In this document: piece after piece, positions 7,703 through 15,612 of the stretch
How positions within the stretch are numbered: the first letter of the stretch is position 1
How the letters are laid out: every line of letters begins with the position of its first letter
NCBI GenBank assembly: GCA_030067835.1
Contig: CP092441.1
Location: forward strand, 2,604,001 to 2,668,000
Length of the DNA: 64,000 nucleotides
DNA from: Chakrabartyella piscis
Lineage (GTDB): Bacteria > Bacillota > Clostridia > Lachnospirales > Anaerotignaceae
Reading direction: 5' to 3'
Notes under the pieces: model-generated
Seen by the model: the letters and a program-made list of their open reading frames with translations, nothing else
Database searches by the model: none
What the model was told of the DNA's origin: nothing
Made by a program: the position numbers and the translations under genes

Positions 7703-9280
7703 TTAGTTCATTTCTTCTGTTAACTCCAAGCTATTGATGAGTTCGAATGTAATGTCTTTTCCAATATATACTTTTTCGACCACTGCCTTGAAAATTTCTT
7801 CTTGGTATTCCATTTGCACCTGTGGATTGTATCGTATGATTTGCAATATTCTGAGTGTTCCAGCAATTTCGCTTTCGTAAGCACTTTCGTCAGACATTCT
7901 ATCCATCTCTTTTTTACATTCTGTTACTTGCACATTGATCGCAGTTTGTTCAGATATAAAAATAGCAGAGTCCATATATCCTTTCGATGCAACTCTACTT
8001 AGAATACGGCTCTGCTCATTCAATTCGATTATTTTATTTTTCAATTCTGCCATTCTTTCTTGTTCTTCTTCACTCATTCTAAGTTGTTTGAGAGAAGCAA
8101 GCAATGGTAATAAAATTTCTTCATAATTGCTTACCAATTTGTTCCACATAGTACAAAAAGCATTTTTGATCACATCATCTCTCACTGCTGTCAAATCACA
8201 TATACCCTTATTGTATATATGTGTCTTGCAACACCATTGCACCTTTTCATATGGTTTTCCAATATAGATTTTTTGTCTACGGAATGTATTGCCACACTGC
8301 TTGCAAATAAGATTTCCACTGAATTCATATAGATTTTGATTTTTGCCACTATCGTCAATTTTAGCTTGTTTTCGTCTGTACTCAAAAATCTCTTGCACTG
8401 CTTGAAATTCTTCTTTTGATACGATGGGTTCGCGATTATCTTTGATGCTAAACATAGGAAGTTCACCATTGTTTTTCTTTTTGATAAATGGCACACCTTC
8501 GGTGGTGTATGTTTTTTGCAATACAAGTTCACCTTGGTAAATTGGATTTTGTAAAATCACTTTGATGGCATTGTCGCTCCATTTTTCTGAAGTTCTAATA
8601 GTTTCTATGCCATCAGCAATCAATCCTTTTGCTATGAGATGTGTTCCTTTTCCAGATAGATATTCGTCAAATATTCTGCGTACTATTTCAGATTTTTCTG
8701 CATCAATGATAATCTCTCCATCCTGATCTTTCACATAACCATAAGCGATACACGATACTCTGAACGTACCATCTCGAAATCTTTTTTGCACACTCCATTT
8801 TGAGTTTTCAGAAATATTTTCAGATTCACTTTGTGCAATGGAACTCAGAATACTGAGCATCAATTCACTTTGCGTAGATATGGTGTTGATTTTCTCTTTT
8901 TCAAAATATACATCAACACCCATTGATTTTAGATTTCTAACCGTATCTATCAAGTCTACGGTATTTCTTGCAAATCTTGTAATGGATTTGGTGATAATCA
9001 GATTGATTTTATCCCTTTCACAATCTTTTATCATTCGATTGAAGCCATCACGATTTTTCAGTTTTGTACCGCTACTTTCATCTGCATAGACTCCAACAAA
9101 ATCCCATTGGTCATTTGCTTTGATATAGCTTTCATAATATTCGGCTTGTGCTATGTATGATGTGTGTTGTTTGGTGCTATCGGTGCTCACACGGCAATAA
9201 GCACAAACTTTTAGCTTTGGCTTTAATTCTTGTAAAACTTTCTTTTTTACTGGTGGAATGATTTTCACTGTTTTTTCCAT
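7703..9280 (-). CDS. large serine recombinase (complete)
   Basis: A 525-residue protein with all large serine recombinase parts. The resolvase domain has KVCAYCRVSTDSTKQHTSY with the catalytic Ser and LIITKSITRFARNTVDLID. A recombinase domain (GYVKDQDGEIIIDAEKSEIV) is followed by a zinc ribbon (CKQCGNTFRRQ, then WCCKTH) and a long coiled coil (EEEQERMAELKNKIIELNEQ). The start at 9280 has AGGAGGAGAAGAT before it; the longer open frame upstream is only MITE sequence. It is first in a three-gene recombinase set reading towards parA and probably drives excision and integration of the conjugative element. Confidence 0.92.
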   Translation of the reverse strand: MEKTVKIIPPVKKKVLQELKPKLKVCAYCRVSTDSTKQHTSYIAQAEYYESYIKANDQWDFVGVYADESSGTKLKNRDGFNRMIKDCERDKINLIITKSITRFARNTVDLIDTVRNLKSMGVDVYFEKEKINTISTQSELMLSILSSIAQSESENISENSKWSVQKRFRDGTFRVSCIAYGYVKDQDGEIIIDAEKSEIVRRIFDEYLSGKGTHLIAKGLIADGIETIRTSEKWSDNAIKVILQNPIYQGELVLQKTYTTEGVPFIKKKNNGELPMFSIKDNREPIVSKEEFQAVQEIFEYRRKQAKIDDSGKNQNLYEFSGNLICKQCGNTFRRQKIYIGKPYEKVQWCCKTHIYNKGICDLTAVRDDVIKNAFCTMWNKLVSNYEEILLPLLASLKQLRMSEEEQERMAELKNKIIELNEQSRILSRVASKGYMDSAIFISEQTAINVQVTECKKEMDRMSDESAYESEIAGTLRILQIIRYNPQVQMEYQEEIFKAVVEKVYIGKDITFELINSLELTEEMN

Positions 9281-9332
9281 ATCTTCTCCTCCTTTCAACA
9301 AGCAACAATACTCTATAACGCTATGAATAGCT

Positions 9333-9497
9333 AGGGTAATACCACACAACTTTAATTGCAAAATTTGTGCGGATATTTTTTTGCCATAGTTGCCAAAAAA
9401 CGGAGGTGATATCGGAAATATCATCGAGTATTTTTGACGAATATGGCGGAGAAATAAACCACAAAGGTTGTGATAAAAAGCTGTGGGGTGTTGCCCT
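9333..9497. repeat. MITE-like element, copy 1 (165 bp)
   Basis: The element begins AGGGTAATACCACACAACTT and ends AGCTGTGGGGTGTTGCCCT, so its ends are inverted repeats of about 20 bp. Internal landmarks shared with copies 2 and 3 are GCAAAATTTG, the dyad GATATCGGAAATATC, TCGAGTATTTT and AAATAAACC.CAAAGGTTGTGA. It has no coding capacity. It lies between the recombinase start and the next gene upstream, so it may affect recombinase transcription. Confidence 0.75.
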
Positions 9498-9504
9498 GAT
9501 GTTA

Positions 9505-9723
9505 TTACACATATACTTCCTTTAGGTATGGAGAAAAACTTTCTCTATTAAGTGCATCAATTTGGGCATATTCCACATCGTCTATAATTCCTCTGCGAAG
9601 AAAAATTTTTAGCATTTTGAGAGACATTTTGTATTCCACTTCATTCTTATTTTCCTTGTTGGTAATGTCATGTTCTTTCTTGATTTTTTCAGCCATTGCC
9701 TCCATTTCAGCTATCATATACAT
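9505..9723 (-). CDS. small SHOCT-like accessory protein
   Basis: A 72-residue protein with a C-terminal segment SLKMLKIFLRRGIIDDVEYA, then QIDALNRESFSPYL. The pattern of a short helix, G-I-I-D/T and YAQID is like the SHOCT-type short domain of small recombinase-associated proteins in clostridial elements. It lies 11 bases downstream of the MazF-like gene and upstream of MITE copy 1. Start at MYM or at one of the following Met codons is uncertain. Function is unknown; it is not a recognisable MazE antitoxin. Confidence 0.55.
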   Translation of the reverse strand: MYMIAEMEAMAEKIKKEHDITNKENKNEVEYKMSLKMLKIFLRRGIIDDVEYAQIDALNRESFSPYLKEVYV

Positions 9724-9734
9724 AAAATCCCTCC

Positions 9735-10094
9735 TTATAGAAAATCAGAATTCAAACCAACGCTAATTTCCAGTGCCATGTTAATTTGTTTCAACTTATA
9801 CTTTGGAACAGTACAAATATATTCTTGCAATCGCTCACGATCAATGGTTCGAATTTGTTCCAGCAATACACAAGAATGTACTTCCAACTTCGGTATAGAC
9901 GATACCCTCACATGGGTAGGTATTGTCCTTTTCAATTTTGTAGTAATTGGTGCTACGATAACAGTTGGACTGTAACGGTTGCCAATGTTATTTTGCAAAA
10001 TCAAAACCGGTCTGATACCAAATTGTTCCGAACCAACACCTGCACCCAGATTTGCATAATATATTTCTCCACGAGTGATTGTTCTTTCTTCCAT
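9735..10094 (-). CDS. MazF/PemK-family endoribonuclease toxin
   Basis: A 119-residue PemK/MazF toxin fold protein. It shows the family order: TRGEIYYANLGAGVGSEQFG, then RPVLILQNNIGNRYSPTVIV, then APITTK and later a C-terminal LLEQIRTIDRERL helix. MazF enzymes cut mRNA at short motifs. The start at 10094 follows GAGGGGATGTACTT. The usual MazE-type antitoxin is not found immediately upstream; the 80 codons before it are short overlapping frames. It may be solitary, or paired with the small protein downstream at 9505-9723. Confidence 0.85.
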   Translation of the reverse strand: MEERTITRGEIYYANLGAGVGSEQFGIRPVLILQNNIGNRYSPTVIVAPITTKLKRTIPTHVRVSSIPKLEVHSCVLLEQIRTIDRERLQEYICTVPKYKLKQINMALEISVGLNSDFL

Positions 10095-10574
10095 AAGTAC
10101 ATCCCCTCTCTTTTGTTTTTCTCTTTGAACTTCTTCTTTGTATCCCTCTAATATCACAAACATAAGAACCAGTGATTTTTACACCACTGATTCTCATGGC
10201 TTCTAACATTAAGATTGTTGTTACATCCACCAAAACTGCAAGTGGTCAGCTTGCATCATGGGCTTCTCACCCCCAACAGGTTCTCCATCGGCTGCCCTCA
10301 TTGCTTTTATTGCTGTGACTGGACAGAAGTATCATTATGCCATTGATGGTATTATTGCAAATAGACCACCATAGTCTATTTTTCAGGCAGATGTATATCG
10401 CTCGACACCTTACTTTTTCATAGAGATTTCTACAGGTATTTCTTGGTAAATCTTGGTAAATTCTCTACAGATGCTTCTTGGCGACATTCCTGATGTGCTT
10501 TTCCTTTTGGGACCATCAACTTTTGTATTTTGGTTTCTCATATGCAATTTTCAAAGAGCAATGAGAAGAATATA
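10095..10574. other. 480-bp region without a convincing gene
   Basis: Just upstream of the MazF start is an inverted repeat AATCAGTG and CACTGGTT (about 10169-10194), which could be an operator or weak hairpin. Further right, TCTTGGTAAA is repeated directly near 10440-10460. A plus-strand frame at about 10250-10374 is open for roughly 40 codons but has no ribosome site and no recognisable motif. I see no RNA gene here. Confidence 0.4.
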
Positions 10575-10738
10575 ACGACAATACCGCATAGCTCTAATTG
10601 CAAAATTTGCGAGTAGATTTTTTCATCATAATTATCAAAAAACGCAGGCGATATCGGAAATATCGTCGAGTATTTTAGGTGATTTTGATGGGAAAATAAA
10701 CCGCAAAGGTTGTAATTCGGAGTTGTGTGGTGTTGGCT
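10575..10738. repeat. MITE-like element, copy 2 (164 bp)
   Basis: It aligns end to end by eye with the copies at 9333 and 11600: AATACCGCATAGCTCTAATT at the left, dyad GATATCGGAAATATC in the middle, and GTTGTGTGGTGTTGGCT at the right. The terminal AGGG/CCCT bases have decayed, so this is an older or degraded copy. It abuts the stop codon of the sigma-like gene. Confidence 0.7.
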
Positions 10739-10746
10739 AAACCCCC

Positions 10747-11250
10747 TCATATACTTAGCCGTTGAAACGAGCACTTGAACACCACTTTTTGCAATTTTTT
10801 TGAAATTTTTTTCATTCCCAGCTTTTCCAAGAGCTTTTTCAGCCTTTTACTCACCGTACTTTGTGCTTTTCCAATGCATTCTGCATACGCCCTTTGTGTA
10901 AGTTCCTTGCGAAACAACGCATCTATCAATTCCAACTCAACTACGTCCAATGTTTCCAACTCCCTGTTCAATTGTTCAATCCTTATATTTTTGATTGCTT
11001 CTTCTTCCACATTGTCCAGAGTGCCAAACTGGGCATTGGTATCCTCTTGCAATCGCTCCAAGGAATCTTCCCTACTGGGAATGAAATAAATCACTAATTT
11101 TTCTTCATTCTTATAAAACTTTTCTTCTTTCAAATCCTTTGTGAAATACGCCATCTTTCGGTCGCTTTCCTGCAAAAAATCAATGATTTCATCACTTACC
11201 CCTGGATATAAAGCTCTATATTCCTTTTTGCTCTTTCTTCTTTCCTCCAT
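10747..11250 (-). CDS. sigma-70 region 4-like / phage-type transcription regulator
   Basis: A 167-residue protein. The N-terminal half is acidic and unrecognised (LYPGVSDEIIDFLQESDRK). The C-terminal half has a helix-turn-helix of sigma region 4 type: LETLDVVELELIDALFRKEL, then TQRAYAECIGKAQSTVSKRL and KKLLEKLGMKK. Similar small sigma-like regulators are common on clostridial conjugative elements next to integrase genes. It stands alone between two MITEs. DNA binding is likely; whether it acts as a true sigma factor is uncertain. Confidence 0.7.
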   Translation of the reverse strand: MEERRKSKKEYRALYPGVSDEIIDFLQESDRKMAYFTKDLKEEKFYKNEEKLVIYFIPSREDSLERLQEDTNAQFGTLDNVEEEAIKNIRIEQLNRELETLDVVELELIDALFRKELTQRAYAECIGKAQSTVSKRLKKLLEKLGMKKISKKLQKVVFKCSFQRLSI

Positions 11251-11384
11251 TGTTTTTCCTCCACTTCTACACTTTGATTGGATTTTTCAAAATGTTAGAA
11301 GCGGTGGTGAACGTACTTTTTCCTTCATATATGCAATACAAAACATACGCCTACCCCCTCACATCAGATGTAAAAAGGCAAAAA

Positions 11385-11466
11385 AACACACGTCAGAGAA
11401 ATATCCTCAGACGTGTGTTAGGGAAATACCGCAAAGATTGCGTTTCATACCCAGCGGTGTTGCCCT
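11385..11466. repeat. hairpin plus miniature element with MITE-type ends
   Basis: AACACACGTC at 11385 pairs with GACGTGTGTT ending at 11419. Directly abutting is a 47-bp element (11420-11466) starting AGGGAAATACCGC and ending GCGGTGTTGCCCT. The ends match those of the 165-bp MITE-like repeats, so it looks like an internally deleted relative. The sequence between them is the leftover GCAAAGATTGCG dyad. Confidence 0.55.
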
Positions 11467-11599
11467 AGTTTTGTGCGCAATAAGTCCGTGGATAGTTCAC
11501 CTTAAGCACTAGAAAAAAATGCTTTTTTTGTGTTCTACTTTTGCCTTATTGCAACTCAGGCTTTATGATTTATGTATGCTTTCTTTATGAAAATGGTCT

Positions 11600-11764
11600 A
11601 GGGTAACACTGCATAACTCTAATTTCAAAATTTGCGAGTAGATTTTTTCATCATAATTATCAAAAAACACAGGCGATATAGGAAATATCGTCGAGTATTT
11701 TTGGTGATTCTGACGGGAAAATAAACCGCAAAGGTTGTGATAGAGAGTTGTGCGGTGTTGCCCT
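11600..11764. repeat. MITE-like element, copy 3 (165 bp)
   Basis: It starts AGGGTAACACTGCATAACTC and ends GAGTTGTGCGGTGTTGCCCT, giving the best-preserved terminal inverted repeats of the three copies. The interior shares GCGAGTAGATTTTTTCATCA and AAATAAACCGCAAAGGTTGT with copy 2. It lies in the gap between the sigma-like gene and the heme locus. Confidence 0.78.
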
Positions 11765-11854
11765 ATTACTTTTTGAGAGCCATAAGGCACTGCTTACAGC
11801 CCCAAATGCTGGCTGTCTAATCTCAAATACAAAAAGAAATACCCCAATATTGAA

Positions 11855-11902
11855 AAAATCTCCAAATTGGTGTATGTCATATACAATCAACTTGGAGATT
11901 TT
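11855..11902 (+). repeat. remnant of an IS256-type transposase leader hairpin
   Basis: The arms AAAATCTCCAA (11855-11865) and TTGGAGATTTT (11892-11902) enclose a loop nearly identical to the leader of the intact IS256-family element at 55854-57326 (CCAAATTG.TGTATG, ATACAATCA). The transposase start that should follow has decayed to TTATTACAAA. The rest of 11903-12009 is T-rich with repeated CTATTTACTTTTT-like units and holds no gene. Confidence 0.5.
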
Positions 11903-12009
11903 ATTACAAAGAATTACAAGGAATTACAAGGAAGATTCCTTATACTCTATCTACTTTTCTATTTACTTTTTCTATTTACTCTTTCTATTTATTTTTTCTA
12001 TTTGTTATT

Positions 12010-13656
12010 TCAACTCATTCTGCCACCATCCAGATGATAATTTACATCCGCAACACCAATGGTAGACGCTTTATGTGACACCATCAAAATGGTTTTGTCT
12101 TTTTTCGCTTCATGCAAGGATTTTAAAATCATCCCTTCATTCAAACTATCCAAGTTGGCTGTTGGTTCATCCAATAGGATAAAGTCGCCATCTTGCAAGA
12201 AGGCTCTTGCTAAGCCAATTCTTTGACGTTCTCCACCAGAAAGGCTTTCGCCAAGCTCTGCAACCTTTGTATCATATCCATCTGGCAAAATTGTAATGAA
12301 GTCATGTATGGATGCTTTTTGGGCTGCCACAACCATTTCTTCCTCTGTTGCATCTTCCTTTGCCAACAAGATATTTTCTCGCAAAGTCCCTTGGAATAAG
12401 TCTGTATCCTGTGTCATATAGCCTTCCATATCTCGTAGATGTTTCGTTTGGATTTCATCTATGTTTTCACCAGAAACAGAAACCACTCCTGATTCTGCAC
12501 TCCAAAAACGCATAAACAACTTCAACAAAGTGGATTTTCCTGAACCACTGGCACCTGTCAAAGAAACCATCTGCCCTTTTTTCAATTCCATAGATACATC
12601 CAACAAAATCTGTTCTTTTCCATACGAAAAATCTATATTTTCTACTTTTGCACCTGTAAATTCTGGTGTTTTGCCTTCGTAGATTTCACTGGTTTGTGGT
12701 TGTTCTTCCAACAAATCCAGCACACGTTCTCCTGATGCAATGGTAGAAGTCAATGTTGTAGAAAGATTGGAAAGTGCAAGCACTGGTCCAAAAGAAGATG
12801 ACAACATCAATGTGGTCAACAAAGTGGTTTGAAAATCTGATTTCAGATAAATATTCAATCCTACCATACACAAGGTCAATGCACTGACAAAGAAGCCAGA
12901 CATACCAAAGTTCCAACCTTCTTGTTTCTTGATTTTGTGTTGCAATCCATTGATTTCTTCGGTCTTTTCATTGACTTCGTCCAATCGTTTTTCTGTGCCA
13001 TTGTATTGCAAAGTTTCTTCCATGCCACGCAAGGATTCTAGGAAAAAGCCATTGAGATTACCTAGTTTATTACGAATATCCAAGCCATCTTTGTTGTCCT
13101 TTTGCCACAAACAGACAGGCAAGATATAGCCAATCACACCATAAGCAACCAAGGCAAAAATACCCAATCCCACATGGAAAGTGCCAATCACTGCCGACAT
13201 AATCAAAGACACCACAATCGCAATGCAAACAGGTGCAATGGTATGTGCATAGAACACTTCCAAAAGTTCAATATCACTTGTGATGAGGGTGACCAAATCC
13301 CCTCTGGAACGAGTTTCCAACTTAGCTGGTGCCAATTTTCTAAGCACTGCAAAGAGCTTATCTCGAATCACCGCCAAAAGTTTAAAGGCAATGTAATGTC
13401 CACAAGTCTGTTCTGCATAGCGAAACACACCACGGAGCAAAGCACAAGCCAACACAATTCCACAGATGCTTTTGAATCCCAGTTGGAAATAGGATTCGCC
13501 CAAGGTGGTTAAAATCAATTCACCACCTAAGACAGTGATGGCGATGGCACACAAAAAGCCAATGGCACCAAAGGTAACACACAAAAACATGATGTGTGCC
13601 AAAGGTTTGACCAGTCCCAAAAGTCCAATCATTACACCAAAGCCACTTCGTTTCAT
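12010..13656 (-). CDS. ABC exporter subunit, CydC-like (fused permease and ATPase)
   Basis: A 548-residue half transporter. It has an N-terminal six-helix membrane domain (residues about 1-310) and a C-terminal ATPase with Walker A GASGSGKST, signature LSGGERQR, Walker B DFILLDEPT and the H-loop SHKAST. It resembles the CydC half of CydDC heterodimeric exporters. The ATG overlaps the stop of the CydD-like gene (ATGA), so the two form a coupled heterodimer. CydDC has been linked to thiol export and to heme handling. In this operon, downstream of heme uptake genes, a role in moving heme or a heme-related compound across the membrane is plausible but inferred. The start at 13656 has GGGAGGTGGCAAT. 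Confidence 0.85.
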   Translation of the reverse strand: MKRSGFGVMIGLLGLVKPLAHIMFLCVTFGAIGFLCAIAITVLGGELILTTLGESYFQLGFKSICGIVLACALLRGVFRYAEQTCGHYIAFKLLAVIRDKLFAVLRKLAPAKLETRSRGDLVTLITSDIELLEVFYAHTIAPVCIAIVVSLIMSAVIGTFHVGLGIFALVAYGVIGYILPVCLWQKDNKDGLDIRNKLGNLNGFFLESLRGMEETLQYNGTEKRLDEVNEKTEEINGLQHKIKKQEGWNFGMSGFFVSALTLCMVGLNIYLKSDFQTTLLTTLMLSSSFGPVLALSNLSTTLTSTIASGERVLDLLEEQPQTSEIYEGKTPEFTGAKVENIDFSYGKEQILLDVSMELKKGQMVSLTGASGSGKSTLLKLFMRFWSAESGVVSVSGENIDEIQTKHLRDMEGYMTQDTDLFQGTLRENILLAKEDATEEEMVVAAQKASIHDFITILPDGYDTKVAELGESLSGGERQRIGLARAFLQDGDFILLDEPTANLDSLNEGMILKSLHEAKKDKTILMVSHKASTIGVADVNYHLDGGRMS

Positions 13657-15377
13657 ATTGCCACCTCCCAAACTGCTTGTCCGTATCGTTCCAATTCCAT
13701 TTGTGTTTCGTATAAGTTTTTATATTTCCCATCCTGTTCCATCAATTCCGCATGGGTTCCTGTTTCCAAAATATGACCTTTTTCCAATAGGAAGATGGTG
13801 TCGGAATTGACCACATTTTGCAATCTATGACTGATTTGGATGATGGTATGTTTGCCTTTCAATCCTTCGATGACTTCTAAAATATCAGCTTCGCTTTCAG
13901 AGTCAATGTTACTGGTTGCTTCATCAAAAATATAAATTCCACTATTTTTCAGCAAGGCCCTTGCAATGGCAAGTCTTTGTTTTTGACCACCAGAAAGGTT
14001 GGAACCTCTTTCCGAAATCATCATAGAAAGACCACCATTTTCTTTGATGAAGTCCAACAAATTCACCTTTTGCAATACATCTTCCATTTCTTCTTTTGTT
14101 GCTTTTTGGTTGGCAATTTGCAAGTTTTCTGCAACACTGCCTTTGAAGATATAGCTACCCAAAGAAACCACTGTCATCAAATCACTACGATTGGAAATGT
14201 TCGCCATATCCACGTTACCAATGGTAATTTTGCCTTGCTCATTTTTACGTCTACCACTGATGATATGGGAAATGGTGGATTTACCAGAACCACTTTCCCC
14301 TACAATGGAAACAAAGCTACCCTTTGGAATGTGCATATTGATGTCAAACAAAACCTGTTTTTCGCCATAGAAAAAGTTCATGTGTTCCAATGTAATATCG
14401 CCATTTCTTGCTATCACATCACCTTTATCTTCTTCTGGAATATCAAACAAACGAAACATTCTGCCACTTGCTGCAACACCATTCATTGCGATATGGAAGA
14501 AACTGCCCAAGGTTCGCATAGACAAGAAAAACTCTGCTGCCAATAGCACCATAAATATGGCTACCATCATAGAGATTTCACCTGCTCCATAGGTCATTGC
14601 AATGAAAATCATACCCAAAGCAGTACCGCCATAAGCCACCACATCCATCACTGTCACAGAATTCAGTTGCATGGTCAAAACACGCATCGTCACCTTTCGA
14701 AATTCCTCTGCTTCTTCGTTCATCTGCTTGTGCTTGCTTTCGTCTGCTTGGTAAATTTTTAAGGTGGTTAAGCCTTGTAAGTTTTCCAAAAAGCGGTCAC
14801 TGAGCCCCATATATCTACCCCAATATTTGCTCAAAAGTTTTTTTGCAAACTTCTGCACTGCAACGATGGAAGCTGGAATCAGTGGCACACATACAAACAA
14901 AGCAACTGCTGTTTTCACTGAAAAATTCACATAGATACAAAACAATGTGACAGGTGCCAAAAAGGCATACACCAGTTGTGGAATGTAGTTTGCAAAGTAA
15001 ATTTCCATTTGCTCCACACCCTCTGTTGCAAGCTGTGTCAATTCCGATGTTTTGAAATGCTCGTGATAGCCTCCACCCAATTTGGATAGTTTTTTGTATA
15101 TCTTTTCTCTTAAATCTCGTTTCACCAACGATGCAATGTCATGGGATATGGAACTAATTCTTTTTGTAAAACCAAATCGCATCAATAGACATGGGATTGC
15201 AAATAAAATCCATTTGACATCCGCCGTATTTCCCAAAAACACATCTTCCAAAAGCTGTGCCAGACAAACATAAAATCCAATGCCTGCCACCAAAGAAAGC
15301 CAGTTCAAGCCCACCTTTTTTTGTATCAATTTTTTAGTACCGACCACTTCACCAAGTAGTCGCTTGTCAATCATCAT
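13653..15377 (-). CDS. ABC exporter subunit, CydD-like (fused permease and ATPase)
   Basis: A 574-residue half transporter with six predicted membrane helices in the first 310 residues, then an ATPase with Walker A GESGSGKST, signature LSGGQKQR, Walker B GIYIFDEATSN and H-loop SHRLQN. It resembles CydD and other heterodimeric exporters of the MsbA fold. It is coupled by a 4-base overlap to the CydC-like gene. A gap of 235 bases with palindromes separates it from the DUF454 fusion gene upstream, so it may have its own RNA segment. The start is one of two adjacent ATG codons after GGTGAAATT. Confidence 0.85.
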   Translation of the reverse strand: MMIDKRLLGEVVGTKKLIQKKVGLNWLSLVAGIGFYVCLAQLLEDVFLGNTADVKWILFAIPCLLMRFGFTKRISSISHDIASLVKRDLREKIYKKLSKLGGGYHEHFKTSELTQLATEGVEQMEIYFANYIPQLVYAFLAPVTLFCIYVNFSVKTAVALFVCVPLIPASIVAVQKFAKKLLSKYWGRYMGLSDRFLENLQGLTTLKIYQADESKHKQMNEEAEEFRKVTMRVLTMQLNSVTVMDVVAYGGTALGMIFIAMTYGAGEISMMVAIFMVLLAAEFFLSMRTLGSFFHIAMNGVAASGRMFRLFDIPEEDKGDVIARNGDITLEHMNFFYGEKQVLFDINMHIPKGSFVSIVGESGSGKSTISHIISGRRKNEQGKITIGNVDMANISNRSDLMTVVSLGSYIFKGSVAENLQIANQKATKEEMEDVLQKVNLLDFIKENGGLSMMISERGSNLSGGQKQRLAIARALLKNSGIYIFDEATSNIDSESEADILEVIEGLKGKHTIIQISHRLQNVVNSDTIFLLEKGHILETGTHAELMEQDGKYKNLYETQMELERYGQAVWEVAI

Positions 15378-15563
15378 AATTTCACCTCAATCTATAGGCA
15401 AGACGTTTTCCAATGCCTATTTTTTTCGTTTCGAATGCACAACCCCCGTCATTGCAGAGAATATCTCCACCACCTGTCATTCTGAGGAGCGTTTCTCAGT
15501 GACGAAGAATCTTGGTTTTCGGTATGTCGAGGACGCCACCCCCTACATTTTCTGAAATCCAAC

Positions 15564-15583
15564 GGTTCGGTCAAGACCGAACC
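15564..15583. repeat. REP-like palindrome in the gap between heme uptake and exporter genes
   Basis: GGTTCGGTC and GACCGAACC form a perfect 9-bp palindrome separated by two bases. Nearby (about 15478-15512) lies TCATTCTGAGGAGC and AGTGACGAAGAATC, which resembles dispersed intergenic repeats found in many Firmicutes. Within 15378-15612 I see no coding sequence. The palindrome has no T-tract, so it is more likely a REP-like unit or mRNA stability element than a terminator. Confidence 0.45.
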
Positions 15584-15612
15584 CTACAAATACAGGGTGT
15601 GTCCTTGTCGCT

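Noticed and set aside
10250..10374. A plus-strand frame of about 40 codons upstream of the MazF-like gene
   Set aside because: No start with a ribosome site and no known motif; the stretch may be a decayed fragment, but this cannot be supported.
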